A DNA stretch of 34,302 nucleotides, from assembly GCA_017744285.1 (NCBI GenBank), contig JAGIBP010000035.1, positions 1 to 34,302 of the forward strand, in the 5' to 3' direction. A program made the position numbers and the translations under genes. The first letter of the stretch is position 1; each line of letters starts with the position of its first letter. Shown piece after piece: positions 8,177 to 15,980 of this stretch. The notes under the pieces are model-generated. The model did not search any database. It had not been told where the DNA came from and saw nothing but the letters and a program-made list of their open reading frames with translations. The stretch comes from Variovorax sp. GTDB taxonomy: Bacteria > Pseudomonadota > Gammaproteobacteria > Burkholderiales > Burkholderiaceae_C.

Positions 8177-8770
8177 CTACAGCTGGACCCGGGGCGCTGC
8201 GCGCTCGGCGTCCGAATGCGTGCTTTGCAGCATCGCCGCCGGCGCGAAGCCGGCGAGCCGGGCGACGATCAGCGCCGGAAACTGGGTGGCCTCGTCGTTG
8301 AAGGACAGCACGTCGTCGTTGTAGGCCTGGCGTGCGAAGCCCACGCGGTTCTCGGTGCTGGTGAGCTCCTCGGACAGCCGCTTCAGTGTCTGGTCGGCCT
8401 TCAGTTCCGGATAGCTCTCCTGCAAGGCCAGCAGGCGTCCGAGCGAGCCGGCGAGTCCCTGCTCGGCCACCGCCAGCGCGCCGATCGCACCGGCGTCCGC
8501 AGGCCGGCCGCGCGCGGTTTCGGCCGCCGTCACCGCCGAGGCACGCGCGCGGGCGACGGCTTCGAGCGTCTGCGATTCATGCGCAAGGTATTTGCGCGCC
8601 ACCTCGACCAGGTTCGGCACCAGGTCATGGCGGCGCTTGAGCTGCACGTCGATCTGCCCGAAGGCATTGGCGATGCGGTTGCGCGACTGGACCAGCCGGT
8701 TGTAGGTGGCGATGGCCCAGCCGATCGCGACCAGGGCCACGATCAGCGCGACGCCTTGCGTCAATGACAT
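8177..8770 (-). CDS. lemA: LemA family protein
   Basis: A 197-residue protein with a single N-terminal TM helix (about residues 5-22, followed by YNRLVQSRNRI) and the helical LemA domain containing NAFGQIDVQLKRRHDLVPNL and YPELKADQTLKRLSEELT, both hallmark regions, plus ENRVGFARQAYND. LemA proteins are membrane-attached helical bundles of unclear molecular function, usually linked to an M48 protease as here. A strong Shine-Dalgarno (AGGAGGAG) precedes the ATG at 8770. It is separated from the upstream rpoH gene by the rpoH terminator, so it should have its own promoter in the ~55 bases before the start, but I see no convincing boxes. Confidence 0.95.
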   Translation of the reverse strand: MSLTQGVALIVALVAIGWAIATYNRLVQSRNRIANAFGQIDVQLKRRHDLVPNLVEVARKYLAHESQTLEAVARARASAVTAAETARGRPADAGAIGALAVAEQGLAGSLGRLLALQESYPELKADQTLKRLSEELTSTENRVGFARQAYNDDVLSFNDEATQFPALIVARLAGFAPAAMLQSTHSDAERAAPRVQL

Positions 8771-8826
8771 GCTGCTGCTCCTCCTCGAAGTGTGGAGCTT
8801 CAGATGTTACGGGATGTTGTGCGTGC

Positions 8827-8856
8827 AAAGAAAAAGCCCGGCATGGAGCCGGGCTT
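8827..8856 (-). terminator. Rho-independent terminator of rpoH
   Basis: On the minus strand AAGCCCGGC, loop TCCAT, GCCGGGCTT runs directly into TTTCTTT. This 9-bp GC-rich stem with a T-tract lies 22 bases after the rpoH stop and ends transcription before lemA. Confidence 0.92.
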
Positions 8857-8877
8857 GCGTATCGAGGCGCGGGCCGC

Positions 8878-9816
8878 TCACGCGTATTCGGCGAGCGCCT
8901 TCTTCATCTTCTTCATCGCCGCCACTTCGATCTGGCGGATGCGCTCGGCACTCACGCCGTAGACCGCCGCGAGGTCGTGCAGCGTCATGCCGCCCGAGCC
9001 GTCGTCGTTCACCTTGAGCCAGCGCTCTTCCACGATGCGGCGGCTGCGATCGTCCAGCGCCTCCAGCGCGGTCGTGATGCCGTCCGTCGACAGCCGGTCG
9101 CGTTGCCGCGACTCGATCAGCGCGGTCGGCTCCTGGCTCGCGTCGGCCAGATAGGCGATGGGGCCGAAGCTTTCCTCGCCGTCATCCGACGGGCTGGGGT
9201 CGAGCACCACGTCGCCACCGGAAAGCCGGGTCTCCATCTCGAGGACTTCCTCGGGCTTCACGTTCAGGCGGGTCGCCATCTGCGTGACCTCGTCGGCGCT
9301 CAGCGTGTCGCGGTGGGTATCGCCGTCGATGGCGGCATCGGCCTTGAAACCCTGCTTCATCGAGCGCAGGTTGAAGAACAGCTTGCGCTGGGCCTTGGTC
9401 GTCGCGACCTTGACCATGCGCCAGTTCTTGAGGATGTACTCGTGGATCTCGGCCTTGATCCAGTGCATCGCGTAGCTCACCAGCCGCACGCCCTGGTCGG
9501 GGTCGAAGCGCTTCACGGCCTTCATCAGGCCGACATTGCCCTCCTGGATCAGGTCGCCATGCGGCAACCCGTAGCCCAGGTACTGGCGGGAAATGGACAC
9601 GACCAGGCGCAGGTGCGAGAGGATCAGCGCACCGGCGGCTTCGAGATCGTTGTGGTCGCGCAGCTTGCGCGCAAAGCCCTGCTCTTCCTCGAGCGTCAGC
9701 AGAGGCAACCGGTTGGTTGCCGAGATGTAGGCGTCCAGGTTGCCCAGCGGGGGGACCATCGACCACGGATTGGCGACGGCCAGCTGGTTGGCAGAGGCTC
9801 CAGACAGTGTTGTCAT
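8878..9816 (-). CDS. rpoH: RNA polymerase heat-shock sigma factor RpoH (sigma-32)
   Basis: Directs RNA polymerase to heat-shock promoters. From the ATG at 9816 it has 312 residues, the usual RpoH length. Visible parts are region 2 (HLRLVVSISRQYLGYGLPHGDLIQEGNVGLMKAV, then the 2.3-2.4 segment ending SYAMHWIKAEIHEYIL), the RpoH box (TKAQRKLFFNLRS), and a C-terminal region 4.2 helix-turn-helix (MTLHDLAAVYGVSAERIRQIE). I prefer 9816 over the ATG at 9843 because an AAGGAG Shine-Dalgarno stands 8 bases before it, and the longer version would start one base from a CIRCE operator. CIRCE indicates HrcA repression on top of the usual RpoH controls. Confidence 0.96.
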   Translation of the reverse strand: MTTLSGASANQLAVANPWSMVPPLGNLDAYISATNRLPLLTLEEEQGFARKLRDHNDLEAAGALILSHLRLVVSISRQYLGYGLPHGDLIQEGNVGLMKAVKRFDPDQGVRLVSYAMHWIKAEIHEYILKNWRMVKVATTKAQRKLFFNLRSMKQGFKADAAIDGDTHRDTLSADEVTQMATRLNVKPEEVLEMETRLSGGDVVLDPSPSDDGEESFGPIAYLADASQEPTALIESRQRDRLSTDGITTALEALDDRSRRIVEERWLKVNDDGSGGMTLHDLAAVYGVSAERIRQIEVAAMKKMKKALAEYA

Positions 9817-9824
9817 TCGGGAAA

Positions 9825-9830
9825 CTCCTT
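9825..9830 (-). promoter_or_regulatory. rpoH: Shine-Dalgarno that fixes the rpoH start
   Basis: AAGGAG on the minus strand, 8 bases before the ATG at 9816. No comparable site precedes the upstream in-frame ATG at 9843. Confidence 0.85.
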
Positions 9831-9844
9831 CGTTGTTGGCCATA

Positions 9845-9871
9845 TTAGCACTCGGTTAGAGAGAGTGCTAA
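9845..9871. promoter_or_regulatory. CIRCE element (HrcA operator) in the rpoH leader
   Basis: A perfect match to the CIRCE consensus: TTAGCACTC, a 9-base spacer (GGTTAGAGA), then GAGTGCTAA. All 18 arm bases match. It lies 28 bases upstream of the chosen rpoH start, the normal place for a CIRCE that overlaps a promoter or early leader. HrcA, matured by GroEL, is the known CIRCE repressor, so rpoH here is predicted to be derepressed on heat shock. A weak sigma-70-like pair sits inside it on the minus strand (TTAGCA, 18 bases, TAATAT). Confidence 0.95.
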
Positions 9872-9920
9872 GGCAAGGGTTCCCCACGCCGGGCCGCCCG
9901 AAGGTGGCGGCCAGGAAGTA

Positions 9921-10382
9921 TTACCAGCGGATACCGAAGCGCAGGAATATCCTGGAAAGTACAAAAAGCGGCCCAACCCAGAGATATTGGATGTCCTCGA
10001 AAAAAGAAGGCTTTCGGCCTTCGATCCGGTGTCCGACGAACTGGAAAACCCAGGCTACGACGAAGATGGCGGCGGACACCGGGAAAACAAGGCTTCCGAG
10101 GGCATGCACCGCGGCCATCAGCACTGCGCTGCCGATCAGCATGGTGATCAGGAAGGCCGGCGAGTGCAGCGTCGCGTAATACACCAGGCTCGCAGCGACG
10201 AAGATGTAGGCGACCGCCGGATGCAGCGCGAAGAGGAGGCCGACGATGCTCAGCATGATGGCGGGGATCGCGACCATGTGGATGGCTTCGTTGGTCGGGT
10301 GCCGGTGGCTTTCGCCGTAGTGGGCGAGCAGGCGGTCGACCTTGCGGTCGGCGTCGGTGAGCGGGGCGGCCGTGGTGTCCAT
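9921..10382 (-). CDS. DUF962 / Mpo1-like membrane protein
   Basis: A 153-residue protein with a soluble N-terminal part (residues 1-34, with LLAHYGESHRHPTNEAIH) and about four hydrophobic helices between residues 35 and 120, then FQFVGHRIEGRKPSFFEDIQYLWVGPLF. These His-containing segments are the DUF962 signature. The yeast member Mpo1 is an Fe(II)-dependent dioxygenase of 2-hydroxy fatty acids; the conserved His in HRHPTN and GHRIEG are present, so a similar alpha-oxidation activity is possible but inferred. GAGGAG stands 8 bases before the ATG. It lies between ftsY and rpoH on the same strand; rpoH then has its own CIRCE promoter region. Confidence 0.87.
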   Translation of the reverse strand: MDTTAAPLTDADRKVDRLLAHYGESHRHPTNEAIHMVAIPAIMLSIVGLLFALHPAVAYIFVAASLVYYATLHSPAFLITMLIGSAVLMAAVHALGSLVFPVSAAIFVVAWVFQFVGHRIEGRKPSFFEDIQYLWVGPLFVLSRIFLRFGIRW

Positions 10383-10451
10383 GCAGTTCTCCTCGATCGG
10401 GTGCGCCGGCGATGTTGCCGGAGCAGACCAGAGGCGGCAAAGGGACGAACC

Positions 10452-11738
10452 CTAGCCGAGGAGCGCCTGCGCGAACTCGCGCGCGTCGAAGGTTTCCAGG
10501 TCTTCCAGCTTTTCGCCGACGCCGATGAAATAGACCGGAATCGGCCGCTCCCGCGCGATCGCGCACAGGACGCCGCCCTTGGCCGTGCCGTCGAGCTTGG
10601 TCACGATCAGGCCCGTCAGGCCGAGCGCCTCGTCGAAGGCCTTGACCTGCGCCAGCGCGTTCTGGCCGGTGTTGCCGTCGATGACCAGCAGCACCTCGTG
10701 CGGCGCGGTCGCGTCGGCCCGGGTGACCACCCGCTTGATCTTCTTGAGCTCGTCCATGAGATGGATCTGCGTCGGCAGACGGCCCGCGGTGTCGACCAGG
10801 ACCACGTCCTTGCCGCGTGCCTTGCCGGCGTTGACCGCATCGAAGCTCACGGCGGCGGGGTCGCCGCCTTCCTGGCTCACGATCTCGACCGTGTTGCGGT
10901 CGGCCCAGACGAGCAGTTGCTCGCGCGCCGCGGCCCGGAAGGTGTCGGCGGCCGCAAGCAGCACCGAGGCGCCTTCGTTGGCCAGGTGCTTCGTCAGCTT
11001 GCCGATGGAGGTGGTCTTGCCCGCCCCGTTCACGCCGGCCACCATGATCACGGTCGGCGTGTACTGGCCGATCACGAGTGCCTTCTCGAGCGGGCGCAGC
11101 AGGTCGGCGATGGCGTCCGCCAGCAGCGCCTTGACCTGGCCGGCCTCGGTGGCCATGTTGCTCTTGACGCGCCGGCGCAGGTCCTCCAGCAGGTGCTCGG
11201 TGGCCTTCACACCGGTGTCGGCCATCAGGAGCGCCTCTTCGAGCTCTTCATAGAGGGCGTCGTCGATCTTGGCGTTGACGAAGGCTGCGGTGATGCTGTT
11301 GCCGGTCTTGCGCAGCCCGCTCCTGAGCTTGCCCAGCCAGCCGCTGCGCTCGGGCGCTGGCACGGGGGGTGCTGCCGGTGCCGGCACAGGCGCCGGAGCG
11401 GGTGCGGGCACAGGCACGGGTGCAGGTGCAGGTGCAGGTGCAGGTGGCACGGAAGTCGGCTCTGCCGGCTTCTGCGCCTCGGGGATCGCGACCGGCGCGG
11501 GCGCCTCGGTCGGCACGGAGGTCGCCGGCTTCTCGATGGTCGCCGGCGCGCTCGGGGGGGGGCCGGCGCCCTCGGCCTCGGGTGCCGGCGCGGCCGTCTT
11601 ACCGAACCAGCTGGATGGCGAAAACACCGACCGGGCCGGCGCGGCGGGCGCCGGCGGCTTTTCATCCAGTGGAACCTCGGGCGAGGAGGGTGCCTGCGCG
11701 GCGTCGGATGGCGGCTTTTTCTTGAAGAAACTGAACAT
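10452..11738 (-). CDS. ftsY: Signal recognition particle receptor FtsY
   Basis: SRP-receptor GTPase that brings ribosome-SRP complexes to the membrane. The 428-residue protein has a variable N-terminal region (1-130) rich in Pro/Ala, with a run of PA/PV dipeptides at about 99-128, then the NG domain. The N bundle is at 131-220. The GTPase motifs are GVNGAGKTT (G1, 235-243), DTFRAAAREQL, DTAGR (G3, 316-320) and TKLDGTAKGG near the C-terminus. The N-terminus MFSFFKKKPP fits a lipid-binding start. The coding strand has a run of nine C (11554-11562) and a hexamer repeat, both slippage-prone. It is divergent from the M16 gene, with 29 bases between the start codons. Confidence 0.97.
   Translation of the reverse strand: MFSFFKKKPPSDAAQAPSSPEVPLDEKPPAPAAPARSVFSPSSWFGKTAAPAPEAEGAGPPPSAPATIEKPATSVPTEAPAPVAIPEAQKPAEPTSVPPAPAPAPAPVPVPAPAPAPVPAPAAPPVPAPERSGWLGKLRSGLRKTGNSITAAFVNAKIDDALYEELEEALLMADTGVKATEHLLEDLRRRVKSNMATEAGQVKALLADAIADLLRPLEKALVIGQYTPTVIMVAGVNGAGKTTSIGKLTKHLANEGASVLLAAADTFRAAAREQLLVWADRNTVEIVSQEGGDPAAVSFDAVNAGKARGKDVVLVDTAGRLPTQIHLMDELKKIKRVVTRADATAPHEVLLVIDGNTGQNALAQVKAFDEALGLTGLIVTKLDGTAKGGVLCAIARERPIPVYFIGVGEKLEDLETFDAREFAQALLG
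11419..11446. repeat. Hexamer tandem repeat inside ftsY
   Basis: GGTGCA repeated about 4.7 times on the plus strand. On the coding strand it encodes Pro-Ala dipeptides of the FtsY N-terminal linker. Changes in copy number would stay in frame and only change the linker length. Confidence 0.9.
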
Positions 11739-11767
11739 TGGCGCGTTTTTACAATCCGAGCCATTCT

Positions 11768-13225
11768 ATGAAACACCCCTCGCCACGCCGCGCTGCGCTG
11801 GGTGCGGTGCTGGCCTCGGTGCTCCTGGCACCCTGCGCGCTGCCCGCGTTCGCGCAATCCCCTGCCGCCGCCTCCGCGGCAAACCCGTCCTCCAACGGCG
11901 CGCCCGCCGCGCAGAAGTTCACTCTCAGCAACGGCATGACCCTGATCGTGCAGCCGGACCGGCGCGCGCCCACGGCGGTCCAGATGCTCTGGGTGCGCGT
12001 GGGTTCGCTCGACGAGGTCGACGGCACCTCGGGTGTCGCGCACGCGCTCGAGCACATGATGTTCAAGGGCACCCAGAAGCTGAAGCCCGGCGAGTTCTCG
12101 CGCCGTGTCGCGGCGCTGGGCGGGCGCGAGAACGCCTTCACGACGCGCGACTACACCGGCTACTACCAGCAGATCCCGGCGGGCCAGCTCGAGCAAGTCA
12201 TGAAGCTGGAGTCGGACCGCTTCGCCCACAACCAGTGGGCGGACGACGAGTTCAGACACGAGATCGAAGTCGTCAAGGAAGAGCGCCGCATGCGCACCGA
12301 CGACCAGCCGCGCGCCCTGCTGGGCGAACAGCAGAACGCGGCGGTGTTCACCGCGTCGCCCTACCACCGCCCGGTCGTGGGCTGGATGAGCGATCTCGAT
12401 GCGATGACCCCTGACGACGTGCGCGACTTCTTCAAGCGCTGGTACACGCCGGCCAATGCCGCGATCGTGGTGGTGGGCGATGTCGACGTGGCACAGGTCC
12501 GCGCGATGGCCGAGAAGTACTACGGCTCGATTCCGGCGCGCGCCGTGCCGGTGCGCAAGCCGCGCACCGAGCCGGCCCAGCGCGGCATCCGCCGCGTCGA
12601 GTACAAGGCGCCGGCCGAGCAGGCCTATGTCTCGCTCGCGTTCCGCGCGCCGCAGATCGATCCCGCCGACCCTTTCAAGGGCGAGATCGATCCCTATGCC
12701 CTGGTGGTGCTGGCGGCCGTGCTCGACGGCTATCCGGGATCGCGCCTGGACCGCGCGTTGACGCAGGGGCCGGATCGCATTGCCGACTCGGCCGGCGCGT
12801 ACTCGGGCTTCGTGGGACGCGGCCCGCAGCTGTTCGTGCTCGACGGCGTCCCCGCCGCAGGCAAGACGCCCGAAGCGGTGGAGGCGGCCTTGCGCGCGGA
12901 AGTCGCCAAGATCGCCCGCGAGGGCATCGGCGCGGCCGAGCTCGCTCGGGTCAAGACCCAGTGGGTGGCCAGCGAAACCTACAAGCTCGATTCGGTCATG
13001 GCGCAGGCGCGCGAACTGGGCAGCAACTGGGTGCAGGGGCTGCCGCTCGATGCCAGCGCCCGCATCATCGAGCGGCTGCAGGGCGTCACGGCCGAACAGG
13101 TGCAGGCCGTGGCCGCGAAGTATTTCGGCGACGACCAGCTCACGGTCGCGACCTTGCGTCCGTTGCCCCCCGAAGCCAACCGCCGCCCGCGCGGGTTCAC
13201 CGCGCCCTCGGGCGAGATGCGTTGA
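11768..13225 (+). CDS. Secreted M16 family zinc peptidase (active subunit)
   Basis: A 485-residue processing-peptidase-like protein with a Sec signal peptide (hydrophobic 9-28, ALPAFAQ cleavage near residue 29), so it acts in the periplasm. The inverted zinc motif HALEH (His92, Glu95, His96) is intact and the third ligand lies in EVVKEERRMR at Glu171/172. The second half is a typical inactive M16 domain (SRLDRALTQG). The ATG at 11768 removes ten residues of an upstream extension that would precede the signal peptide. The gene is followed 17 bases later by a second M16 gene that lacks the zinc site; such pairs act as heterodimers. The substrate cannot be read from sequence. Confidence 0.93.
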   Translation: MKHPSPRRAALGAVLASVLLAPCALPAFAQSPAAASAANPSSNGAPAAQKFTLSNGMTLIVQPDRRAPTAVQMLWVRVGSLDEVDGTSGVAHALEHMMFKGTQKLKPGEFSRRVAALGGRENAFTTRDYTGYYQQIPAGQLEQVMKLESDRFAHNQWADDEFRHEIEVVKEERRMRTDDQPRALLGEQQNAAVFTASPYHRPVVGWMSDLDAMTPDDVRDFFKRWYTPANAAIVVVGDVDVAQVRAMAEKYYGSIPARAVPVRKPRTEPAQRGIRRVEYKAPAEQAYVSLAFRAPQIDPADPFKGEIDPYALVVLAAVLDGYPGSRLDRALTQGPDRIADSAGAYSGFVGRGPQLFVLDGVPAAGKTPEAVEAALRAEVAKIAREGIGAAELARVKTQWVASETYKLDSVMAQARELGSNWVQGLPLDASARIIERLQGVTAEQVQAVAAKYFGDDQLTVATLRPLPPEANRRPRGFTAPSGEMR

Positions 13226-13242
13226 AGACGAGGCCGACCCCC

Positions 13243-14589
13243 ATGATCAAGTCCCCGACCCTCGGCCTTCGCGCCCTTGTCTCCACTGCCGCGCTGCTGC
13301 TCGGCACCGGCGCCCACGCCGCCATTCCGATCCAGCACTGGACCCTGCCCAACGGCGCGAAGGTCTATCTCGCCGAGACGCACGCCTTGCCGATCGTCGA
13401 CGTGCAGGCCGATTTCGACGCCGGTGCCCGCCGCGATCCGGCCGCGCAGTCGGGCCTGGCCGGCGTCACCGCCACCATGGTCGAGAAGGGCATCCGGTCC
13501 AACGGCAACGAGCCGGCCATGGACGAGAACGCCCTGGGCGAAGCCTGGGCGGATCTCGGCGCCAACTTCGATGTGGGCGCCGGCGCCGAGCGCACCAGCT
13601 TCACGTTGCGGACGTTGTCGCAGCCCGCGCTGCTCGACAAGGCGGTGCGGCTGGCCGCGCGCCAGATCGGCGAGCCGTCCTTTCCCGAGGACGTGTGGAA
13701 GCGCGAGCGCGAACGCCTCGATGCCGCCATCAAGGAGGCCAACACGAAGCCGGCCACCATCACGGAGCGCACGTTCGCGCAGGCGGTCTACGGCGTGCAT
13801 CCCTATGGCGTCGACACGACCGAGGCAACCCTCGCGCAGATCGACGTGGCGACCATGCGCAAGCGCTACGAGCAGCTCATCGTGCCGTGCCGCGCCAAGA
13901 TCAGCATCGTCGGCGCGGTGACGCGGCCCGAGGCCGAGAACATCGCCAGGACGCTGTTGTCGCGCCTGCCGGCATCGGCGTCGTGCCCCGACCTGCCCGC
14001 GGTGCCCGAGGTGGCGCCGCTCGCGGCCGCGAAGGAGGAGCGCATCCCCTTCGATTCGGCGCAGGCCCACGTGCTCATCGGCCAGCCCGGCTATCGGCGC
14101 GCCGATCCGGACCACTTCGCGCTGAACCTCGGCAACTACGTGCTCGGCGGCGGCGGATTCGTCTCGCGCCTCACCGAGCAGGTGCGCGAGAAGCGCGGCC
14201 TGACCTACAGCATCTACAGCGGCTTCTCGCCGGGCCTTCACGCGGGCGCGTTCCGCATCGGCTTCCAGACGCGGCCCGACCAGGCCGACGAGGCCGTGAA
14301 GGTCTCGCGCGAGGTGCTCGCGAAATTCGTCGCCGACGGCCCGACCGAGGCGGAGCTGAAGGCCGCCAAGGACAACCTCATCGGCGGCTTTCCGCTCCTG
14401 CTGGACAGCAACCGCAAGCTGCTCGGCAATGTCGCGAACATCGCCTGGTACGACCTCCCGCTCGACTACCTCGACACCTGGACGGCGCGCATGAACGCGG
14501 TCACGGTGGCGGACGTCAAGGCCGCCTTCGCGCGAAAGCTGCAGCCCGAGCGCATGGTGACCGTCATCGTCGGCGCCCGGCAGCCCTGA
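13243..14589 (+). CDS. Secreted M16 family protein lacking the zinc site (partner subunit)
   Basis: A 448-residue M16 protein with a signal peptide (hydrophobic 8-25, GAHA-A cleavage near residue 26). At the place of the zinc motif it reads AGVTAT (residues 73-78): His, Glu and His are replaced by Gly74, Ala77 and Thr78, so it cannot be a zinc protease alone. It keeps the C-terminal LGGGGFVSRLTEQVREKRGLTYSIYS segment, the Arg/Tyr-containing region by which the partner subunit of two-gene M16 proteases helps bind substrate. Together with the gene 17 bases upstream it should make an active heterodimer. An 8-bp GC hairpin without a T-tract lies just after the stop (14601-14618). Confidence 0.92.
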   Translation: MIKSPTLGLRALVSTAALLLGTGAHAAIPIQHWTLPNGAKVYLAETHALPIVDVQADFDAGARRDPAAQSGLAGVTATMVEKGIRSNGNEPAMDENALGEAWADLGANFDVGAGAERTSFTLRTLSQPALLDKAVRLAARQIGEPSFPEDVWKRERERLDAAIKEANTKPATITERTFAQAVYGVHPYGVDTTEATLAQIDVATMRKRYEQLIVPCRAKISIVGAVTRPEAENIARTLLSRLPASASCPDLPAVPEVAPLAAAKEERIPFDSAQAHVLIGQPGYRRADPDHFALNLGNYVLGGGGFVSRLTEQVREKRGLTYSIYSGFSPGLHAGAFRIGFQTRPDQADEAVKVSREVLAKFVADGPTEAELKAAKDNLIGGFPLLLDSNRKLLGNVANIAWYDLPLDYLDTWTARMNAVTVADVKAAFARKLQPERMVTVIVGARQP

Positions 14590-14641
14590 CGAGCGCACGA
14601 GGCGGCGCGGGCGCCGCCATCGATCTGGTTAAGCTCGGGGC

Positions 14642-15301
14642 GTGAAACCGACGCCCCGCAAGACACCCACTCCCGCCAAGTCGCCGGCCGCATCGGCCAG
14701 GCTGGCCAAGGCGCCTCACTTCGTGCGAATCATCGGCGGCCAATGGAAGCGAACCCGCCTGGCGGTCGCCGACAAGGCCGGCCTGCGCCCCACGCCCGAC
14801 CGGGTGCGCGAAACCCTCTTCAACTGGCTCGCGAGCGTGGCCGGCGCCGGCGACGGCGAACTGCCCGGATGGCGCTGCGTCGATGCCTTTGCGGGCACCG
14901 GCGCGCTCGGCCTGGAGGCAGCGTCGCGCGGTGCCGCGTCGGTCCTGCTGTGCGAGCAGGATCCGGCCCTGGTCGCCCAACTGCAGGCGCTGAAGGCCAA
15001 GTTGTCCGCCGAAGCGGTGCGCGTCGAGCGCGGCAACGGCGTGACCGCGCTGGAGCGCACGCCGGCCGGCAGCCTGCATGCCGTGTTCCTCGATCCGCCG
15101 TTCGACAACGCGGCCCTCTACGCGCCGGCCCTGGCCGCGGCCGCGCGGGCCTTGCGTCCCGGGGGCGCGATCTACCTCGAAGCCGCGCGGCGCTGGAACG
15201 ACGACGAAATCGCCGGACAGGGGCTCGCGGTCTACCGCCACCTCAAGGCCGGCGCAGTACATGCCCACCTCCTTCGGCGCGTCGCGGACGCGACTGCATA
15301 A
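14642..15301 (+). CDS. rsmD: 16S rRNA (guanine(966)-N(2))-methyltransferase RsmD
   Basis: Methylates G966 of 16S rRNA in the 30S subunit using S-adenosylmethionine. The 219-residue protein has a basic N-terminal extension (about residues 1-27), then [14 protein letters not shown] and [17 protein letters not shown], both RsmD signatures, motif [19 protein letters not shown], and the catalytic motif IV as FLDPPFD. The start is a GTG at 14642 with no clear Shine-Dalgarno; a later start inside the basic region is possible. It is followed by coaD 43 bases downstream, the common rsmD-coaD order. Confidence 0.94.
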   Translation: MKPTPRKTPTPAKSPAASARLAKAPHFVRIIGGQWKRTRLAVADKAGLRPTPDRVRETLFNWLASVAGAGDGELPGWRCVDAFAGTGALGLEAASRGAASVLLCEQDPALVAQLQALKAKLSAEAVRVERGNGVTALERTPAGSLHAVFLDPPFDNAALYAPALAAAARALRPGGAIYLEAARRWNDDEIAGQGLAVYRHLKAGAVHAHLLRRVADATA

Positions 15302-15344
15302 TCCGCCGAACCAGGCCGCGAGCGGCTGCATGAGAGGAGCAAGC

Positions 15345-15839
15345 ATGACCAGCAACGTGATCGCGGTCTACCCCGGCACATTCGATCCGATGACGCTCGG
15401 CCACGAGGACGTGGTGCGGCGGGCGACCCAACTGTTTTCCAAGGTCATCGTCGCCGTCGCCGCCGGACATCACAAGAAGGCGCTGTTCTCGCTGCAGGAG
15501 CGCATCGACATGGCGCGCGAGGCGGTGAGTGCCTACAGCGACCAGGTCACGGTCGAGAGCTTTTCGGGCCTCCTGCGCGATTTCGTGGTCGCGCGCGGCG
15601 GCAAGGCGATGGTGCGCGGCCTGCGCGCGGTGACCGACTTCGACTACGAATTCCAGCTCGCGGGCATGAACCGGTCGCTGATGCCCGAGGTGGAGACCGT
15701 GTTCCTCACCCCGAGCGACAAGTACCAGTTCATCTCCAGCACCTTCGTGCGCGAGATCGCCATGCTGGGCGGCGAGGTCGACAAGTTCGTGTCGCCGAAG
15801 GTGCAGGAGAGCCTGCTTGCCAAGGTCCGGAGCATATGA
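15345..15839 (+). CDS. coaD: Pantetheine-phosphate adenylyltransferase (PPAT)
   Basis: Adds AMP to 4'-phosphopantetheine, forming dephospho-CoA, the fourth step of CoA synthesis. The 164-residue protein has the nucleotidyltransferase start [19 protein letters not shown], with the TLGH form of the (T/H)xGH motif, [16 protein letters not shown] in the middle, and [10 protein letters not shown] towards the C-terminus, which is the ISSTxVR signature. The length is normal. An AGAGGAG Shine-Dalgarno lies five bases before the ATG at 15345. It follows rsmD closely, and a REP-like hairpin cluster begins just after the stop. Confidence 0.97.
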   Translation: MTSNVIAVYPGTFDPMTLGHEDVVRRATQLFSKVIVAVAAGHHKKALFSLQERIDMAREAVSAYSDQVTVESFSGLLRDFVVARGGKAMVRGLRAVTDFDYEFQLAGMNRSLMPEVETVFLTPSDKYQFISSTFVREIAMLGGEVDKFVSPKVQESLLAKVRSI

Positions 15840-15850
15840 AAACACCCCCC

Positions 15851-15935
15851 GAGCCGCTTCGCGGCTCCCCCCTCTCTCGCCTTCGGCGGGAGGGGGGCGC
15901 ACCCGGCGGCCCGGCCAAGCCGGTTCCGCGGGTGC
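15851..15935. repeat. REP-like intergenic element with three hairpins
   Basis: Between coaD and pxpB stand three inverted repeats in a row: GAGCCGC/TTC/GCGGCTC (15851-15867); a C-rich/G-rich stem capped by GCC TTC GGC (15867-15897, internal mismatch); and an outer GCACCC...GGGTGC pair (15899-15935) enclosing CCGGC/CAA/GCCGG. There is no T-tract. Compound palindromes of this look are, as I recall, dispersed between genes in Comamonadaceae genomes. It may also serve as a transcript-end structure for coaD. Confidence 0.7.
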
Positions 15936-15980
15936 CATGGGCTGGGCTACGCCGGTTTCACCGCGACATCGACAACTGAC

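Noticed and set aside
8771..8826. A sigma-32 type promoter before lemA
   Set aside because: No CTTGAA-like -35 or CCCCAT-like -10 pair with proper spacing could be found.
9892..9912. Stem GGCCGCC/GGCGGCC between the DUF962 gene and CIRCE as a terminator
   Set aside because: No T-run after the stem on the minus strand; it could equally be chance in GC-rich DNA.
10180..12414. Long frames antisense to ftsY and running into the M16 gene
   Set aside because: Gly/Arg-rich products with no family motifs, fully explained by third-position GC bias of the real genes.
14601..14618. GC hairpin after the second M16 gene as a terminator
   Set aside because: Good 8-bp stem but no T-tract follows, so it is not listed as a rho-independent terminator.
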